Below are positions 8,442 through 16,450 of a stretch of DNA of 64,000 bases, piece after piece (position 1 is the stretch's first letter; every line of letters begins with the position of its first letter). The stretch is from Flagellimonas yonaguniensis (GTDB lineage: Bacteria > Bacteroidota > Bacteroidia > Flavobacteriales > Flavobacteriaceae). The notes under the pieces were generated by a model. It saw only the letters and a list, made by a program, of their open reading frames with translations, had not been told where the DNA came from and ran no database searches. A program made the position numbers and the translations under genes. The DNA lies in assembly GCF_029193885.1 (NCBI RefSeq), contig NZ_JARFVB010000008.1, forward strand, positions 1-64,000, written 5' to 3'.

Positions 8442-8942
8442 CTATATTCCATCAATACGCTCCCGCAAACTCTTGAGTGCCAAATGCATTCTCTTTTCTA
8501 TCGCTTTTACGCTTACCCCTTCCATTTCGGCAATCTCCGCATACTTTTTACCATCGATTCTATTGAGCAAAAAAGTGGTCCTTTGGTTTTCGGGAAGGGC
8601 GTTCAGGGCATTGTCCAGTTTTTCCTTGTACTCTTTTTCCTCCATTAAAAACTCAGGGGACTCGTTGGTTCGGTCCATTACATGGCGGTCAGCATGTTTT
8701 AGCCTGACTTTTTCGGCCTTTATTACATTTAAGTATAGGTTGTTGGCCACCGTATAAACGTAGGATTTAGCTTTTTCAGGGCTTACTGTCGCACAGTTCT
8801 GCCAGAGCTTCACAAATGCTTCCTGCACGGCATCATGAGCTTTTTCCTCATTTCCGAATTTGTAGAAAATGTAATTGAAGACCGTTTTGGAATGGGTCTT
8901 GAAAACTTTGCTGAAAACATGGTCTTCACATACGTTGCTCAT
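8442..8942 (-). CDS. ECF sigma-70 factor, FecI-like
   Basis: A 166-residue RNA polymerase sigma factor with region 2 (FKTHSKTVFNYIFYKFGNEEKAHDAVQEAFVKLWQN, residues about 14-50) and region 4 (LDNALNALPENQRTTFLLNRIDGKKYAEIAEMEGVSVKAIEKRMHLALKSLRERI, about 110-163). No extra C-terminal domain is present, matching the Bacteroidota group of ECF factors that work with FecR-type anti-sigmas. It is first in the operon sigma, anti-sigma, TonB receptor. Regulation is probably by sequestration at the membrane. The divergent lipoprotein gene shares its 112-bp upstream region and could be a target. Confidence 0.93.
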   Translation of the reverse strand: MSNVCEDHVFSKVFKTHSKTVFNYIFYKFGNEEKAHDAVQEAFVKLWQNCATVSPEKAKSYVYTVANNLYLNVIKAEKVRLKHADRHVMDRTNESPEFLMEEKEYKEKLDNALNALPENQRTTFLLNRIDGKKYAEIAEMEGVSVKAIEKRMHLALKSLRERIDGI

Positions 8943-9054
8943 GAAAGAATTTGTTTTGTCGATTCAAATATATTTGAAAAAAAATTAGAAAAAGTAGGGT
9001 TTTTTTTTTGAGTGTTGTTTTAAGATTGAATTATAACCCCAAAATTCAAACGTT

Positions 9055-10815
9055 ATGAAAAAGTTGATTAACAACATGTTGCGTGCAGCACTTGTTGTAT
9101 TTGCCCTCAGTCTGTCCTCCTGTCAAGAAGAATACGAAGAAATCGGAGGAGGCAGCGAGGAACAAACCATAACAGCCAATTCCATAACAGCTGTTTTAAT
9201 AGAAAAAACGTCCTCTCACGATGGTTCTTATGACAATATCGTGGATGGTGCCAGTTGTTTTGCAGTGCAATTCCCTTATACTGTCAATGTAAATGGAGTG
9301 GAGATCAATATTGACTCCGAAAATGATTTAGAACTTATTGAAGAAATTTTTGATGAATTTGATGACGATGATGATACCCTCGATATCATTTTCCCGATTA
9401 CAATCACACTTTCCGATTTTAATGAGATAGCCATCGAAAATAAAGACGAGCTTGCGGTATTGGCCCGCGAATGTCTTGAAGGTGGAGATGATGACGATAT
9501 TGAGTGCATTGATTTTGTTTACCCCATAACGCTTTTCACTTTTGGTGTGGATAACCAACAATCCGGTCAAGTTGTGGTAGAGAATGATCAAGGGATGAGA
9601 AGGTTTTTTGGTGAACTTGAAGATAATGACCTCATAAGCATCCAGTTTCCTATCAGTCTAAAAAAGTTTGATGGTACTCAAGTAACGGTCCAGGACAATG
9701 CAGAACTTGCTGCCACTTTGGAAATGGCAAAAAACGAATGTGATGAGGATGATGATAACGATTACAATGATGATGACTTCACTTTGGAGGAACTCGATGA
9801 CCTGTTATTGGAATGCCCTTTGGAGGTTAGGCAGGTAATCCGCGAAGAGGTGGACAATACCGACCAATATTTTGAACAATTGATGACATTTGCCGAAGAC
9901 GGAACAGTGGTCGTTTCCAATTATTCAGGAGCATCCATGAATGGTACATGGAATACAAGTATGACCGATAACGGAGTCCTTTTGAGCCTTAATGTAGAAA
10001 ATTCCGCAGATTTCTCTTTGGATTGGTATGTCTATGAACTGGATGATGATTTGATCAAGTTCTACAAAGACAATGGCAACAAAATCATACTCAAGGAGCG
10101 TTGCGATATAGGTTCAGGGTTTGATAATGACACATTTTTGTCCATCCTTAATGAGTGTGAATGGGTCATCAAGAAAGTGAAGAATCAAGGTGATGAAATT
10201 GATAGGCTATTAGGGTATAAATTCCAATTTGCAGCTGGCGGTACCGTAACCTTGAGCAATGGAACGAACATTATGGAAGGTAATTGGGAAACCGGTCTCA
10301 ACAGCCAATATCAACTTTCCCTTATGATTACGATCGGTAACGAACCCGGGGTTAGTTTTGAATGGCCCATAAGGGAAATGTTGGAAACCCGTTTGAGGTT
10401 CGAAATCGATGAGACCGACCATGAAATGATTCTTTTGCGTGTCTGTGATGACAGTGCTGGAGATGGTGATGTCGCAGAAATCAGGAACATTGCCATGGGC
10501 GGAGTTTGGAACGTTGCCTTGTACAAAGAGGGAGAAACGGATTTGACCACTTCTTACACTGGAATGAATTTCGATTTTGGAACCATGAATCAAGTGGAAG
10601 TATCAGTGAATGCAGACCCCATTGCCAATGGTCTTTGGAGAGTGCTAAGGGATTCCGAGGAAGGCTTGAAGTTCTACATCAATTTTGATACCGATGATGA
10701 CCTTGCCGAACTGACCGAGGATTGGAAGGTGGTTTCCATCACTTCCACCCGAATTGAACTTTCAAATGATAGCGATGACGACTCCACGAATACCCTGGTA
10801 TTCGAGAAACCGTAA
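9055..10815 (+). CDS. Aspartate-rich repeat lipoprotein
   Basis: A 586-residue exported lipoprotein: the signal MKKLINNMLRAALVVFALSLSSC places the lipid-modified Cys at residue 23. Two repeat types follow. Residues about 68-237 hold four units of about 40 residues, each starting with a strand like VQFPYTV, IIFPITI, DFVYPITL or IQFPISL, then a G/N-x-x-V/I turn, a helix, and an acidic tail (DDDDD, GGDDDDI, EDDDNDYNDDD). The second half has three units of about 100 residues that look like small lipocalin-type barrels (GTWNTSMTDN, GNWETGLNSQ, GGVWNVALYKEG). The acidic tails could bind calcium; this is inference. It is divergent from the ECF sigma operon and ends in a strong terminator. I know no function for the family. 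Confidence 0.75.
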   Translation: MKKLINNMLRAALVVFALSLSSCQEEYEEIGGGSEEQTITANSITAVLIEKTSSHDGSYDNIVDGASCFAVQFPYTVNVNGVEINIDSENDLELIEEIFDEFDDDDDTLDIIFPITITLSDFNEIAIENKDELAVLARECLEGGDDDDIECIDFVYPITLFTFGVDNQQSGQVVVENDQGMRRFFGELEDNDLISIQFPISLKKFDGTQVTVQDNAELAATLEMAKNECDEDDDNDYNDDDFTLEELDDLLLECPLEVRQVIREEVDNTDQYFEQLMTFAEDGTVVVSNYSGASMNGTWNTSMTDNGVLLSLNVENSADFSLDWYVYELDDDLIKFYKDNGNKIILKERCDIGSGFDNDTFLSILNECEWVIKKVKNQGDEIDRLLGYKFQFAAGGTVTLSNGTNIMEGNWETGLNSQYQLSLMITIGNEPGVSFEWPIREMLETRLRFEIDETDHEMILLRVCDDSAGDGDVAEIRNIAMGGVWNVALYKEGETDLTTSYTGMNFDFGTMNQVEVSVNADPIANGLWRVLRDSEEGLKFYINFDTDDDLAELTEDWKVVSITSTRIELSNDSDDDSTNTLVFEKP

Positions 10816-10842
10816 AGATTTTCCCCAATCTTTTTTCAAAAG

Positions 10843-10880
10843 AAGGACGGCCCTCCCCAAAGCCGTCCTTTTTCTTTTAT
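10843..10880 (+). terminator. Rho-independent terminator
   Basis: Perfect 9-bp stem AAGGACGGC (10843-10851) / GCCGTCCTT (10862-10870) followed by a T-rich tail to about 10879. It ends the lipoprotein transcript before ffh. Confidence 0.9.
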
Positions 10881-10888
10881 ATTATTCT

Positions 10889-10896
10889 TAAATTTG
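10889..10896 (+). promoter_or_regulatory. Putative -7 element for ffh
   Basis: TAAATTTG matches TAnnTTTG exactly and lies 24 bp before the ffh ATG, just after the preceding terminator. Confidence 0.5.
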
Positions 10897-10920
10897 TCCC
10901 TCCTTTAAAACAAAGAACAC

Positions 10921-12249
10921 ATGTTCGATAATTTAAGTGAAAAATTAGATAAGGCATTCCACGTCCTCAAAGGACATGGGCAGATTACGGAAATCAATGT
11001 AGCAGAGACCCTTAAGGAAGTTCGAAGAGCTTTGTTGGATGCCGATGTTAACTTTAAAATAGCCAAGGAATTTACCAATACGGTAAAGGAAAAAGCACTG
11101 GGCCAAAACGTGTTGACCACCCTCCAGCCAGGTCAACTCATGATCAAGTTGGTAAAGGATGAACTTACCCAACTTATGGGTGGGGATACCGAGGGAATTG
11201 ACCTGACTGGTAATCCGTCGGTAATTTTGATGTCCGGTTTGCAAGGTTCTGGTAAAACTACCTTTTCCGGTAAACTTGCGAATTATCTCAAAAACAAAAA
11301 ATCAAAGAAACCACTTTTGGTGGCTTGTGATGTGTACCGCCCGGCGGCGATAGATCAGTTGCACGTAGTAGGGGACCAAATAGGCGTGGAAGTATATTCC
11401 GATCGCGATAACAACGACCCTGTGGCCATTGCCAAGGCAGGTGTTGCCCATGCAAAAAGTGCAGGGTGCAACGTAGTGATCATCGATACCGCAGGTCGTT
11501 TGGCCGTGGACGAGCAGATGATGACGGAAATTTCCAACATCCATAAAGCCATAGCGCCACAGGAGACCCTATTTGTTGTGGATTCCATGACAGGTCAGGA
11601 TGCCGTGAATACCGCTAAAGCCTTCAACGATGTCCTGAATTTTGACGGGGTTATTTTGACCAAGCTCGACGGTGATACCCGGGGTGGTGCCGCCATTTCC
11701 ATTAAATCCGTGGTGGATAAGCCCATCAAGTTCATCGGTACCGGGGAAAAAATGGAAGCCATTGATGTCTTCCACCCATCCCGTATGGCCGATCGTATCC
11801 TCGGAATGGGGGATGTGGTGTCCTTGGTGGAACGTGCCCAAGAACAGTTCGATGAAGAACAGGCACGTAAGATTCAAAAGAAAATCGCCAAAAATAAGTT
11901 TGGGTTTGATGATTTCTTGAGCCAGATTCAGCAAATCAAGAAAATGGGGAACATGAAGGACCTCATGGGAATGATTCCTGGTGCGGGAAAAGCCTTGAAA
12001 GGATTGGATATTGATGATGATGCCTTTAAACACATTGAGGCAATCATCCATTCCATGACGCCCGAAGAACGATCTACACCAGCTATGTTAAACGCAAGCC
12101 GCAAAAAACGAATTGCCGCAGGTAGCGGAACTTCCATCCAAGAAGTGAACCAGTTGCTCAAGCAATTCAATCAAATGAGCAAAATGATGAAGATGATGCA
12201 AGGTGGTGGAGGCAAGAAGATGATGCAGATGATGCAGAACATGAGATAA
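10921..12249 (+). CDS. ffh: Signal recognition particle protein Ffh
   Basis: SRP54-type GTPase, 442 residues, that binds signal sequences of nascent membrane proteins together with 4.5S RNA and docks to FtsY. The N domain (1-90) is followed by the G domain with the P-loop GLQGSGKTTFSGKLA (about 104-118), DTAGRLAVDE (G3), TKLDGDTRGGAA (G4) and a C-terminal methionine-rich M domain (from about 300) ending MSKMMKMMQGGGGKKMMQMM. The length is normal and all GTPase motifs are present. The next gene, folD, starts 31 bp downstream, so the two are likely co-transcribed. Confidence 0.98.
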   Translation: MFDNLSEKLDKAFHVLKGHGQITEINVAETLKEVRRALLDADVNFKIAKEFTNTVKEKALGQNVLTTLQPGQLMIKLVKDELTQLMGGDTEGIDLTGNPSVILMSGLQGSGKTTFSGKLANYLKNKKSKKPLLVACDVYRPAAIDQLHVVGDQIGVEVYSDRDNNDPVAIAKAGVAHAKSAGCNVVIIDTAGRLAVDEQMMTEISNIHKAIAPQETLFVVDSMTGQDAVNTAKAFNDVLNFDGVILTKLDGDTRGGAAISIKSVVDKPIKFIGTGEKMEAIDVFHPSRMADRILGMGDVVSLVERAQEQFDEEQARKIQKKIAKNKFGFDDFLSQIQQIKKMGNMKDLMGMIPGAGKALKGLDIDDDAFKHIEAIIHSMTPEERSTPAMLNASRKKRIAAGSGTSIQEVNQLLKQFNQMSKMMKMMQGGGGKKMMQMMQNMR

Positions 12250-12280
12250 CCTTAGTTAGAAGTTAAAACCAACACAACCC

Positions 12281-13159
12281 ATGGAAATCCTTGACGGAAA
12301 AAAAGTGTCGAACCAGATTAAAGAAGAAATCACCGTTGAGGTGGCCCAAATGAAAGAGCGGGGCGAAAAAGTCCCCCGTTTGGCAGCCGTTTTGGTAGGT
12401 AACGATGGCGCTAGTCTAACCTATGTGGGCAGCAAAGTGCGTTCTTGTAAAAAAATAGGATTTGAATCCACATTGATTCATCTTCCCGAAGAGACCACAG
12501 AAGAAGATTTGCTAAAGCAAGTACACCAATTGAACAACGACCCGGCCATTGACGGCTACATTGTTCAACTTCCTTTGCCCAAACATATTGATGAGGAAAA
12601 AGTGCTCATGGCCGTAGACCCCGATAAGGATGTGGACGGATTCCATCCGACCAATTTTGGGAAAATGGCCTTGGATATGGAAACCTTCATTTCAGCCACT
12701 CCATTCGGTATTATGGAATTACTGAAGAGATACAAGGTGGAAACCGAAGGAAAGCATACCGTAGTGATCGGAAGAAGCCATATCGTGGGAAGGCCCATAA
12801 GTATTTTAATGAGTCAAAAGGGGAGCCCTGGAAACTCGACCGTGACCTTGGCGCACAGTAGAACCAAAAACTTAAAAGATTTGACACTTCAAGCGGATAT
12901 TGTGATTTCTGCTTTGGGAGTTCCAAAGTTTTTAAAGGCGGATATGGTCAAGGACGGGGTGGTCATTATTGATGTGGGGATTACCCGCGTACCTGATGAA
13001 ACCAAAGAAAAAGGATATTACATCACGGGAGATGTGGATTTTGAGAATGTAAGCAAAAAAGCATCGTACATTACCCCTGTCCCCGGTGGAGTTGGGCCGA
13101 TGACCATTGCCATGTTGCTCAAGAACACCTTGTTGGCACGAGAGCGTCATAACGCATAA
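12281..13159 (+). CDS. folD: Bifunctional methylenetetrahydrofolate dehydrogenase/cyclohydrolase
   Basis: A cytoplasmic folate enzyme of 292 residues that interconverts 5,10-methylene-THF and 10-formyl-THF with NADP. Visible are the catalytic Tyr/Lys region [16 protein letters not shown] (about 47-62), the segment [14 protein letters not shown], the dinucleotide-binding [17 protein letters not shown] (about 163-179) and the C-terminal [14 protein letters not shown]. All family hallmarks are intact. It follows ffh closely and converges with a tiny lipoprotein gene just past its stop codon. Confidence 0.98.
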   Translation: MEILDGKKVSNQIKEEITVEVAQMKERGEKVPRLAAVLVGNDGASLTYVGSKVRSCKKIGFESTLIHLPEETTEEDLLKQVHQLNNDPAIDGYIVQLPLPKHIDEEKVLMAVDPDKDVDGFHPTNFGKMALDMETFISATPFGIMELLKRYKVETEGKHTVVIGRSHIVGRPISILMSQKGSPGNSTVTLAHSRTKNLKDLTLQADIVISALGVPKFLKADMVKDGVVIIDVGITRVPDETKEKGYYITGDVDFENVSKKASYITPVPGGVGPMTIAMLLKNTLLARERHNA

Positions 13160-13163
13160 AACC

Positions 13164-13319
13164 TTACTTGCTTTCTTGTTTTACTTCGGTTTTTAAGGCA
13201 GTCTGTTGCTCCTCATCCGGATTGATGTATTCAAACTCGGTTTCACTTTCATCATTGGTGCAACTGGATACGGCCATAGCGGAAAAAATAAGGGTGACCA
13301 GAAGTAAAATTGTCTTCAT
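13164..13319 (-). CDS. Tiny lipoprotein, 51 aa
   Basis: A short gene of 52 codons including stop. The product starts MKTILLLVTLIFSAMAVSSC, a lipoprotein signal with the lipobox Cys at residue 20, followed by an acidic tail with TNDESETEFEYINPDEEQQT and ending in ESK. Similar very small Cys-anchored lipoproteins are frequent near other genes in Flavobacteriaceae and are usually missed by length cutoffs. It converges with folD (4 bp between stop codons) and its promoter would lie in the 120-bp gap before the DUF2306 gene. Function unknown; the coding call rests on the clean signal peptide and in-frame acidic mature part. Confidence 0.65.
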   Translation of the reverse strand: MKTILLLVTLIFSAMAVSSCTNDESETEFEYINPDEEQQTALKTEVKQESK

Positions 13320-13439
13320 AACAGTAGGATTTGGGTAAGGCTTGGGGGCCTAATTTGTACACTTATAACGAATTACAGCTGATTTTCTTGTTTTTGTCAT
13401 CAAAATATCGATAACTTACTTCCTGCTAAATCCAGCATT

Positions 13440-14066
13440 ATGGCTCAAACGACAAGAAACAAAGTAGCTTGGGTGGTTTTCGTCTTTCTGGCCATTGGTA
13501 TAGGTCTATATCCTTTGGTTTATTTGTTTGCTTCGGACGATTTTGGACTTTTGATGAATAAGCCCAATGAACTATTGGCGAGCGTACTTTGGAAAACGGC
13601 CTTTTACGGCCATATCAGTTTTGGAGGCTTGGCCTTGTTGGTCGGTTGGTCGCAGTTTGTGAAAAAATTGAGAACCAAGCGTCTGAAATTGCATAGAAAC
13701 CTTGGGAAGGTATACGTAGTGTCCGCTTTGATAAGTGGATTGTGTGGTGTGTATCTAGGATTTTTTGCCACAGGAGGCTTGATTTCCTCTTTGGGGTTCA
13801 TAAGTCTTGGGGTAATTTGGCTTTTCACGACCACAAGGGCATATATTGCCGTAAAAAATAAAGACCTTTCACTCCATCAGGGCATGATGATTTATAGTTA
13901 TGCTGCTTGTTTTGCGGCAGTGACCTTGCGGATTTGGCTGCCCTTCCTGACCATTGTGTTCGGCGAGTTTTTGTTGGCCTACAAGATAGTTGCTTGGCTA
14001 TGCTGGGTGCCCAATATGGTTTTTGCCCAAATCTGGGTAAAGAAAAAAGGCATCAATCTAGTTTGA
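13440..14066 (+). CDS. DUF2306 family integral membrane protein
   Basis: A 208-residue protein with about six to seven hydrophobic helices: VVFVFLAIGIGLYPLVYLF, the helix with GHISFGGLALLVGW, VVSALISGLCGVYLGFF, LGFISLGVIWLFTTTRAY, MIYSYAACFAAVTLRIWLPF and a last one with IVAWLCWVPNMVFAQIW. The conserved features of DUF2306 proteins are seen: H in GHISFGG, LHRNLGKVYV after the second helix, and HQGMMIYSYAACFAAVTLRIW. The spaced histidines in membrane positions suggest a heme- or cofactor-binding inner-membrane protein, but no function is established to my knowledge. It stands alone on the + strand and converges with a VOC-family gene, 1 bp between the stop codons. Confidence 0.8.
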   Translation: MAQTTRNKVAWVVFVFLAIGIGLYPLVYLFASDDFGLLMNKPNELLASVLWKTAFYGHISFGGLALLVGWSQFVKKLRTKRLKLHRNLGKVYVVSALISGLCGVYLGFFATGGLISSLGFISLGVIWLFTTTRAYIAVKNKDLSLHQGMMIYSYAACFAAVTLRIWLPFLTIVFGEFLLAYKIVAWLCWVPNMVFAQIWVKKKGINLV

Positions 14067-14067
14067 T

Positions 14068-14490
14068 TTATTTGGCGAACAGCTGTCCCATATCCTTGAA
14101 AGCCTTGAATTCCAATGCATTTCCCGCTGGGTCCAGAAAGAACATCGTGGCTTGTTCCCCAGGCTCTCCCTTGAAACGGATATAAGGCTCGATGACAAAA
14201 TCAATTCCCTTTTCAATCAGTTCTTTGGAAAATGTTTGAAAGGTTTCCCATGGCAGAACCACACCATAATGGGGGACCGGTACATTTTTTCCATCAACTG
14301 GATTGGTATGGGTTTCCTCTTCGGATTTTGGCTTGTAGTGAATCACGAATTGATGTCCAAAAAAGTCGAAGTCAACCCATTGTTCGGCACTCCTTCCTTC
14401 TTTACAACCGAGCACATCCCGATAAAAGGCACGGCATTCATCTAAATTGTGTACGGGAACGGCAACATGGAAGGGGGGTATTTTTTGCAT
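14068..14490 (-). CDS. VOC-family (glyoxalase-like) protein
   Basis: A 140-residue cytoplasmic protein of the vicinal oxygen chelate fold: two beta-alpha-beta-beta-beta modules, the first with FHVAVPVHNLDECRAFYRDV and the second with HYGVVLPWETFQTFSKELIE and FFLDPAGNALEFKAF. Putative metal ligands are His near residue 7 (FHVAV), His in the central HYGVVL and the terminal Glu in NALEFK. Members act as glyoxalase I, dioxygenases or resistance proteins; the substrate here cannot be told. It lies 33 bp downstream of the alpha/beta hydrolase gene on the same strand and may share its transcript. Confidence 0.85.
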   Translation of the reverse strand: MQKIPPFHVAVPVHNLDECRAFYRDVLGCKEGRSAEQWVDFDFFGHQFVIHYKPKSEEETHTNPVDGKNVPVPHYGVVLPWETFQTFSKELIEKGIDFVIEPYIRFKGEPGEQATMFFLDPAGNALEFKAFKDMGQLFAK

Positions 14491-14523
14491 GGTCTATTTT
14501 TCCTGAAAAGTAGGACAACTTTA

Positions 14524-15363
14524 TCAAGCTTCCAAAAATGATACGATTTGATCGTTTACATCATCTTGGTGCATGGAGTGTCCAAGCCCTTCGGTGCTTA
14601 TAAGTTCGCTGTCTTTCCAGTTTTTATTGACCGCTACAGAAGCATGGTACGGTGTGATTTTATCATGCTTATCATGGAACAACAACCCTTTTTTACTGAT
14701 GGATTGGGCAAACTTGGAGGTTGAGAATTCATCGATTTTGAATCCAAACCGGTCATGCACATACGCATCCAAATGCTTCATGACCCGATTATTGAACTTC
14801 AATAAATCTTGAAAGTGCTCCATGATCTCATAAAATTCGGATGGGGAACCAATGGTCACCATTTTATCAACTGTGTCATTCGGATTTTTGTATTGGTTGT
14901 AGAGGATGGTCATTCCACCGACCGAATGCCCGATAAGGTGTTTGGGATTGTACTTTTTTACCATATGGTTCACTGCCTCCTCATATAAAGGGACATACAA
15001 GTGCTTTCCTGAAGAATAGCCATGCGAAGGAGCATCGAAAGCGATAATGTTGAAATCGGCATCCCGAAGTTTTTTGATAAGATTGCGCCACCTAAAGGTG
15101 TTGCTTTCCCAACCATGGACAAGCAATACCGTTTCTTTGTTGCCCGGCCAGTGGTACGATTGTATTATATGTCCTGCAACTTCTTCCGTGGCAAGCTTAA
15201 AATCATCCAAATAGGCAGCTTGTTCAGGTTTGATTCTCCCTTTTCGCACTGTACAGAATACATGAAAGGCATCATTCGCCACTTTTTTAGGGGCAATGAG
15301 GCTGTAAGCATTGAAGTACTGCCCATAGGCCAATGGAATTATTTTGTTGAGTAATTTTTTCAT
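14524..15363 (-). CDS. Alpha/beta-fold hydrolase
   Basis: A 279-residue hydrolase with no signal peptide. The oxyanion region is VLLVHGWESNTFRW, the nucleophile elbow is LIGHSVGGMTILY (GxSxG, Ser about 147), the acid is likely the Asp in FHDKHDKITPY and the His is in GLGHSMHQD near the C-terminus, so the catalytic triad looks complete. Esterase or lipase-like activity is expected; the substrate is unknown. It is divergent from an HxlR-type regulator with 97 bp between the starts, which makes that regulator the obvious candidate to control it and the downstream VOC gene. Confidence 0.87.
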   Translation of the reverse strand: MKKLLNKIIPLAYGQYFNAYSLIAPKKVANDAFHVFCTVRKGRIKPEQAAYLDDFKLATEEVAGHIIQSYHWPGNKETVLLVHGWESNTFRWRNLIKKLRDADFNIIAFDAPSHGYSSGKHLYVPLYEEAVNHMVKKYNPKHLIGHSVGGMTILYNQYKNPNDTVDKMVTIGSPSEFYEIMEHFQDLLKFNNRVMKHLDAYVHDRFGFKIDEFSTSKFAQSISKKGLLFHDKHDKITPYHASVAVNKNWKDSELISTEGLGHSMHQDDVNDQIVSFLEA

Positions 15364-15460
15364 GAGGTTACTTTTTGTAACTTACTCTTATTTTGATACT
15401 AAAAGTACATATTCATTTTAGAAAAGAAAAGAGGTGACAAATTGAAAACCAAGTATATAA

Positions 15461-15883
15461 ATGGAAACTGTTACTGAAAATCAGAAAGTTAGAACGGTAA
15501 AAAAATTGGAAAAAATGTTTGGGCACATAGATTTCAAGAATCCGCCCGAGCTGTGTCCAGTTCGAGATGTAATGTCCGTGGCCTCCGATCAGTGGAGTAC
15601 TTTGATTGTTCTTTGGCTGGGCTACTTTCCCGTACTGAGGTTCAATAAGCTCAAGAAATACGTTTATGGAATATCCAATAAAGTGCTGAGTCAGCGCTTG
15701 AAAGTACTTGAAGCTGATGGGTACATCGAACGAAAAGCCTATCCCGAAGTACCCATTCGGGTAGAGTATAGCCTTACGGATTTTGGACAGTCCTACGTGG
15801 AAAAACTGCTCGACTTAGCTGAATGGATGCACGACAACAGTCCCAAAGTGCTGGCCAATCGTGAAAAATACGGTTTGCTGTAA
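15461..15883 (+). CDS. HxlR-type winged-helix transcriptional regulator
   Basis: A 140-residue DNA-binding protein. The HxlR (MarR-like winged helix) core spans residues about 30-125, with CPVRDVMSVASDQWSTLIVL as the family signature (conserved Cys then W-x-LIVL), the recognition region YGISNKVLSQRLKVLEADGYIER and the wing YPEVPIRVEYSLTDFG. The single Cys in CPVRD is the redox- or electrophile-sensing position in some members such as HypR and QorR. Gene order suggests it regulates the divergent hydrolase/VOC pair. It converges with the next lipoprotein gene. Confidence 0.92.
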   Translation: METVTENQKVRTVKKLEKMFGHIDFKNPPELCPVRDVMSVASDQWSTLIVLWLGYFPVLRFNKLKKYVYGISNKVLSQRLKVLEADGYIERKAYPEVPIRVEYSLTDFGQSYVEKLLDLAEWMHDNSPKVLANREKYGLL

Positions 15884-15894
15884 TTCCAAAGGGA

Positions 15895-16443
15895 TTATTC
15901 CCAGCCCAGCATCAAATATTTGATTTTGGCATCATCAGGAATTTGAACAGCTTCGATATCTGAAGTTGAAAACCGTAAATTTTCTGGGAGTTCTTCCTTA
16001 TCAATCGTAAAATAAAGATTGCTTTGCTTGGGAAATATCACAATGCTGTTCAATGTGGTCACAATCTTTTTTATATCATATTTGCTCTGGATGTCCTTGA
16101 ACGTACTTTGTAATCCAACACCTTTTTCAGAAACATAACGAGGATCCATAACCATTATGTTCTCTATGGTTGGGATACTGTCCGAGTTTGCTTTAAGTGA
16201 TAGAAGGTGTTTGCCCCCTTTTTCATAAACCTCGATTTTTTTCGGGGAAATCCCTAAATTGATTTGAGCTTCATCCCCTACGACCGAATCGTTTGCAAAG
16301 GTGGATTCCAGTTCACTGACCTTAGTGGTTTGGGTCAATGGCCCAACACTGGTTTCGGTAATCAAAAATGTATTGTCTCTTTGGCAAGAATGAATCAATA
16401 CCATCCCTAAAACCAGGATAATAACGCTGTTTGTCTTTTTCAT
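15895..16443 (-). CDS. Hypothetical lipoprotein, 182 aa
   Basis: The leader MKKTNSVIILVLGMVLIHSC gives a lipobox Cys at residue 20. The mature part has TETSVGPLTQTTKVSELESTF, then a beta-rich region (KKIEVYEKGGKHLLSLK) and a C-terminal segment with YDIKKIVTTLNSIVIFP. This resembles a family of flavobacterial lipoproteins that pass a signal-like N-terminal GPLT segment, but I cannot name it. It starts 7 bp after the stop of the HerA-like ATPase gene on the same strand, so the two form an operon. The pairing is probably simple co-transcription, since one product is exported and the other cytoplasmic. Confidence 0.7.
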   Translation of the reverse strand: MKKTNSVIILVLGMVLIHSCQRDNTFLITETSVGPLTQTTKVSELESTFANDSVVGDEAQINLGISPKKIEVYEKGGKHLLSLKANSDSIPTIENIMVMDPRYVSEKGVGLQSTFKDIQSKYDIKKIVTTLNSIVIFPKQSNLYFTIDKEELPENLRFSTSDIEAVQIPDDAKIKYLMLGWE

Positions 16444-16450
16444 ATAAAAA

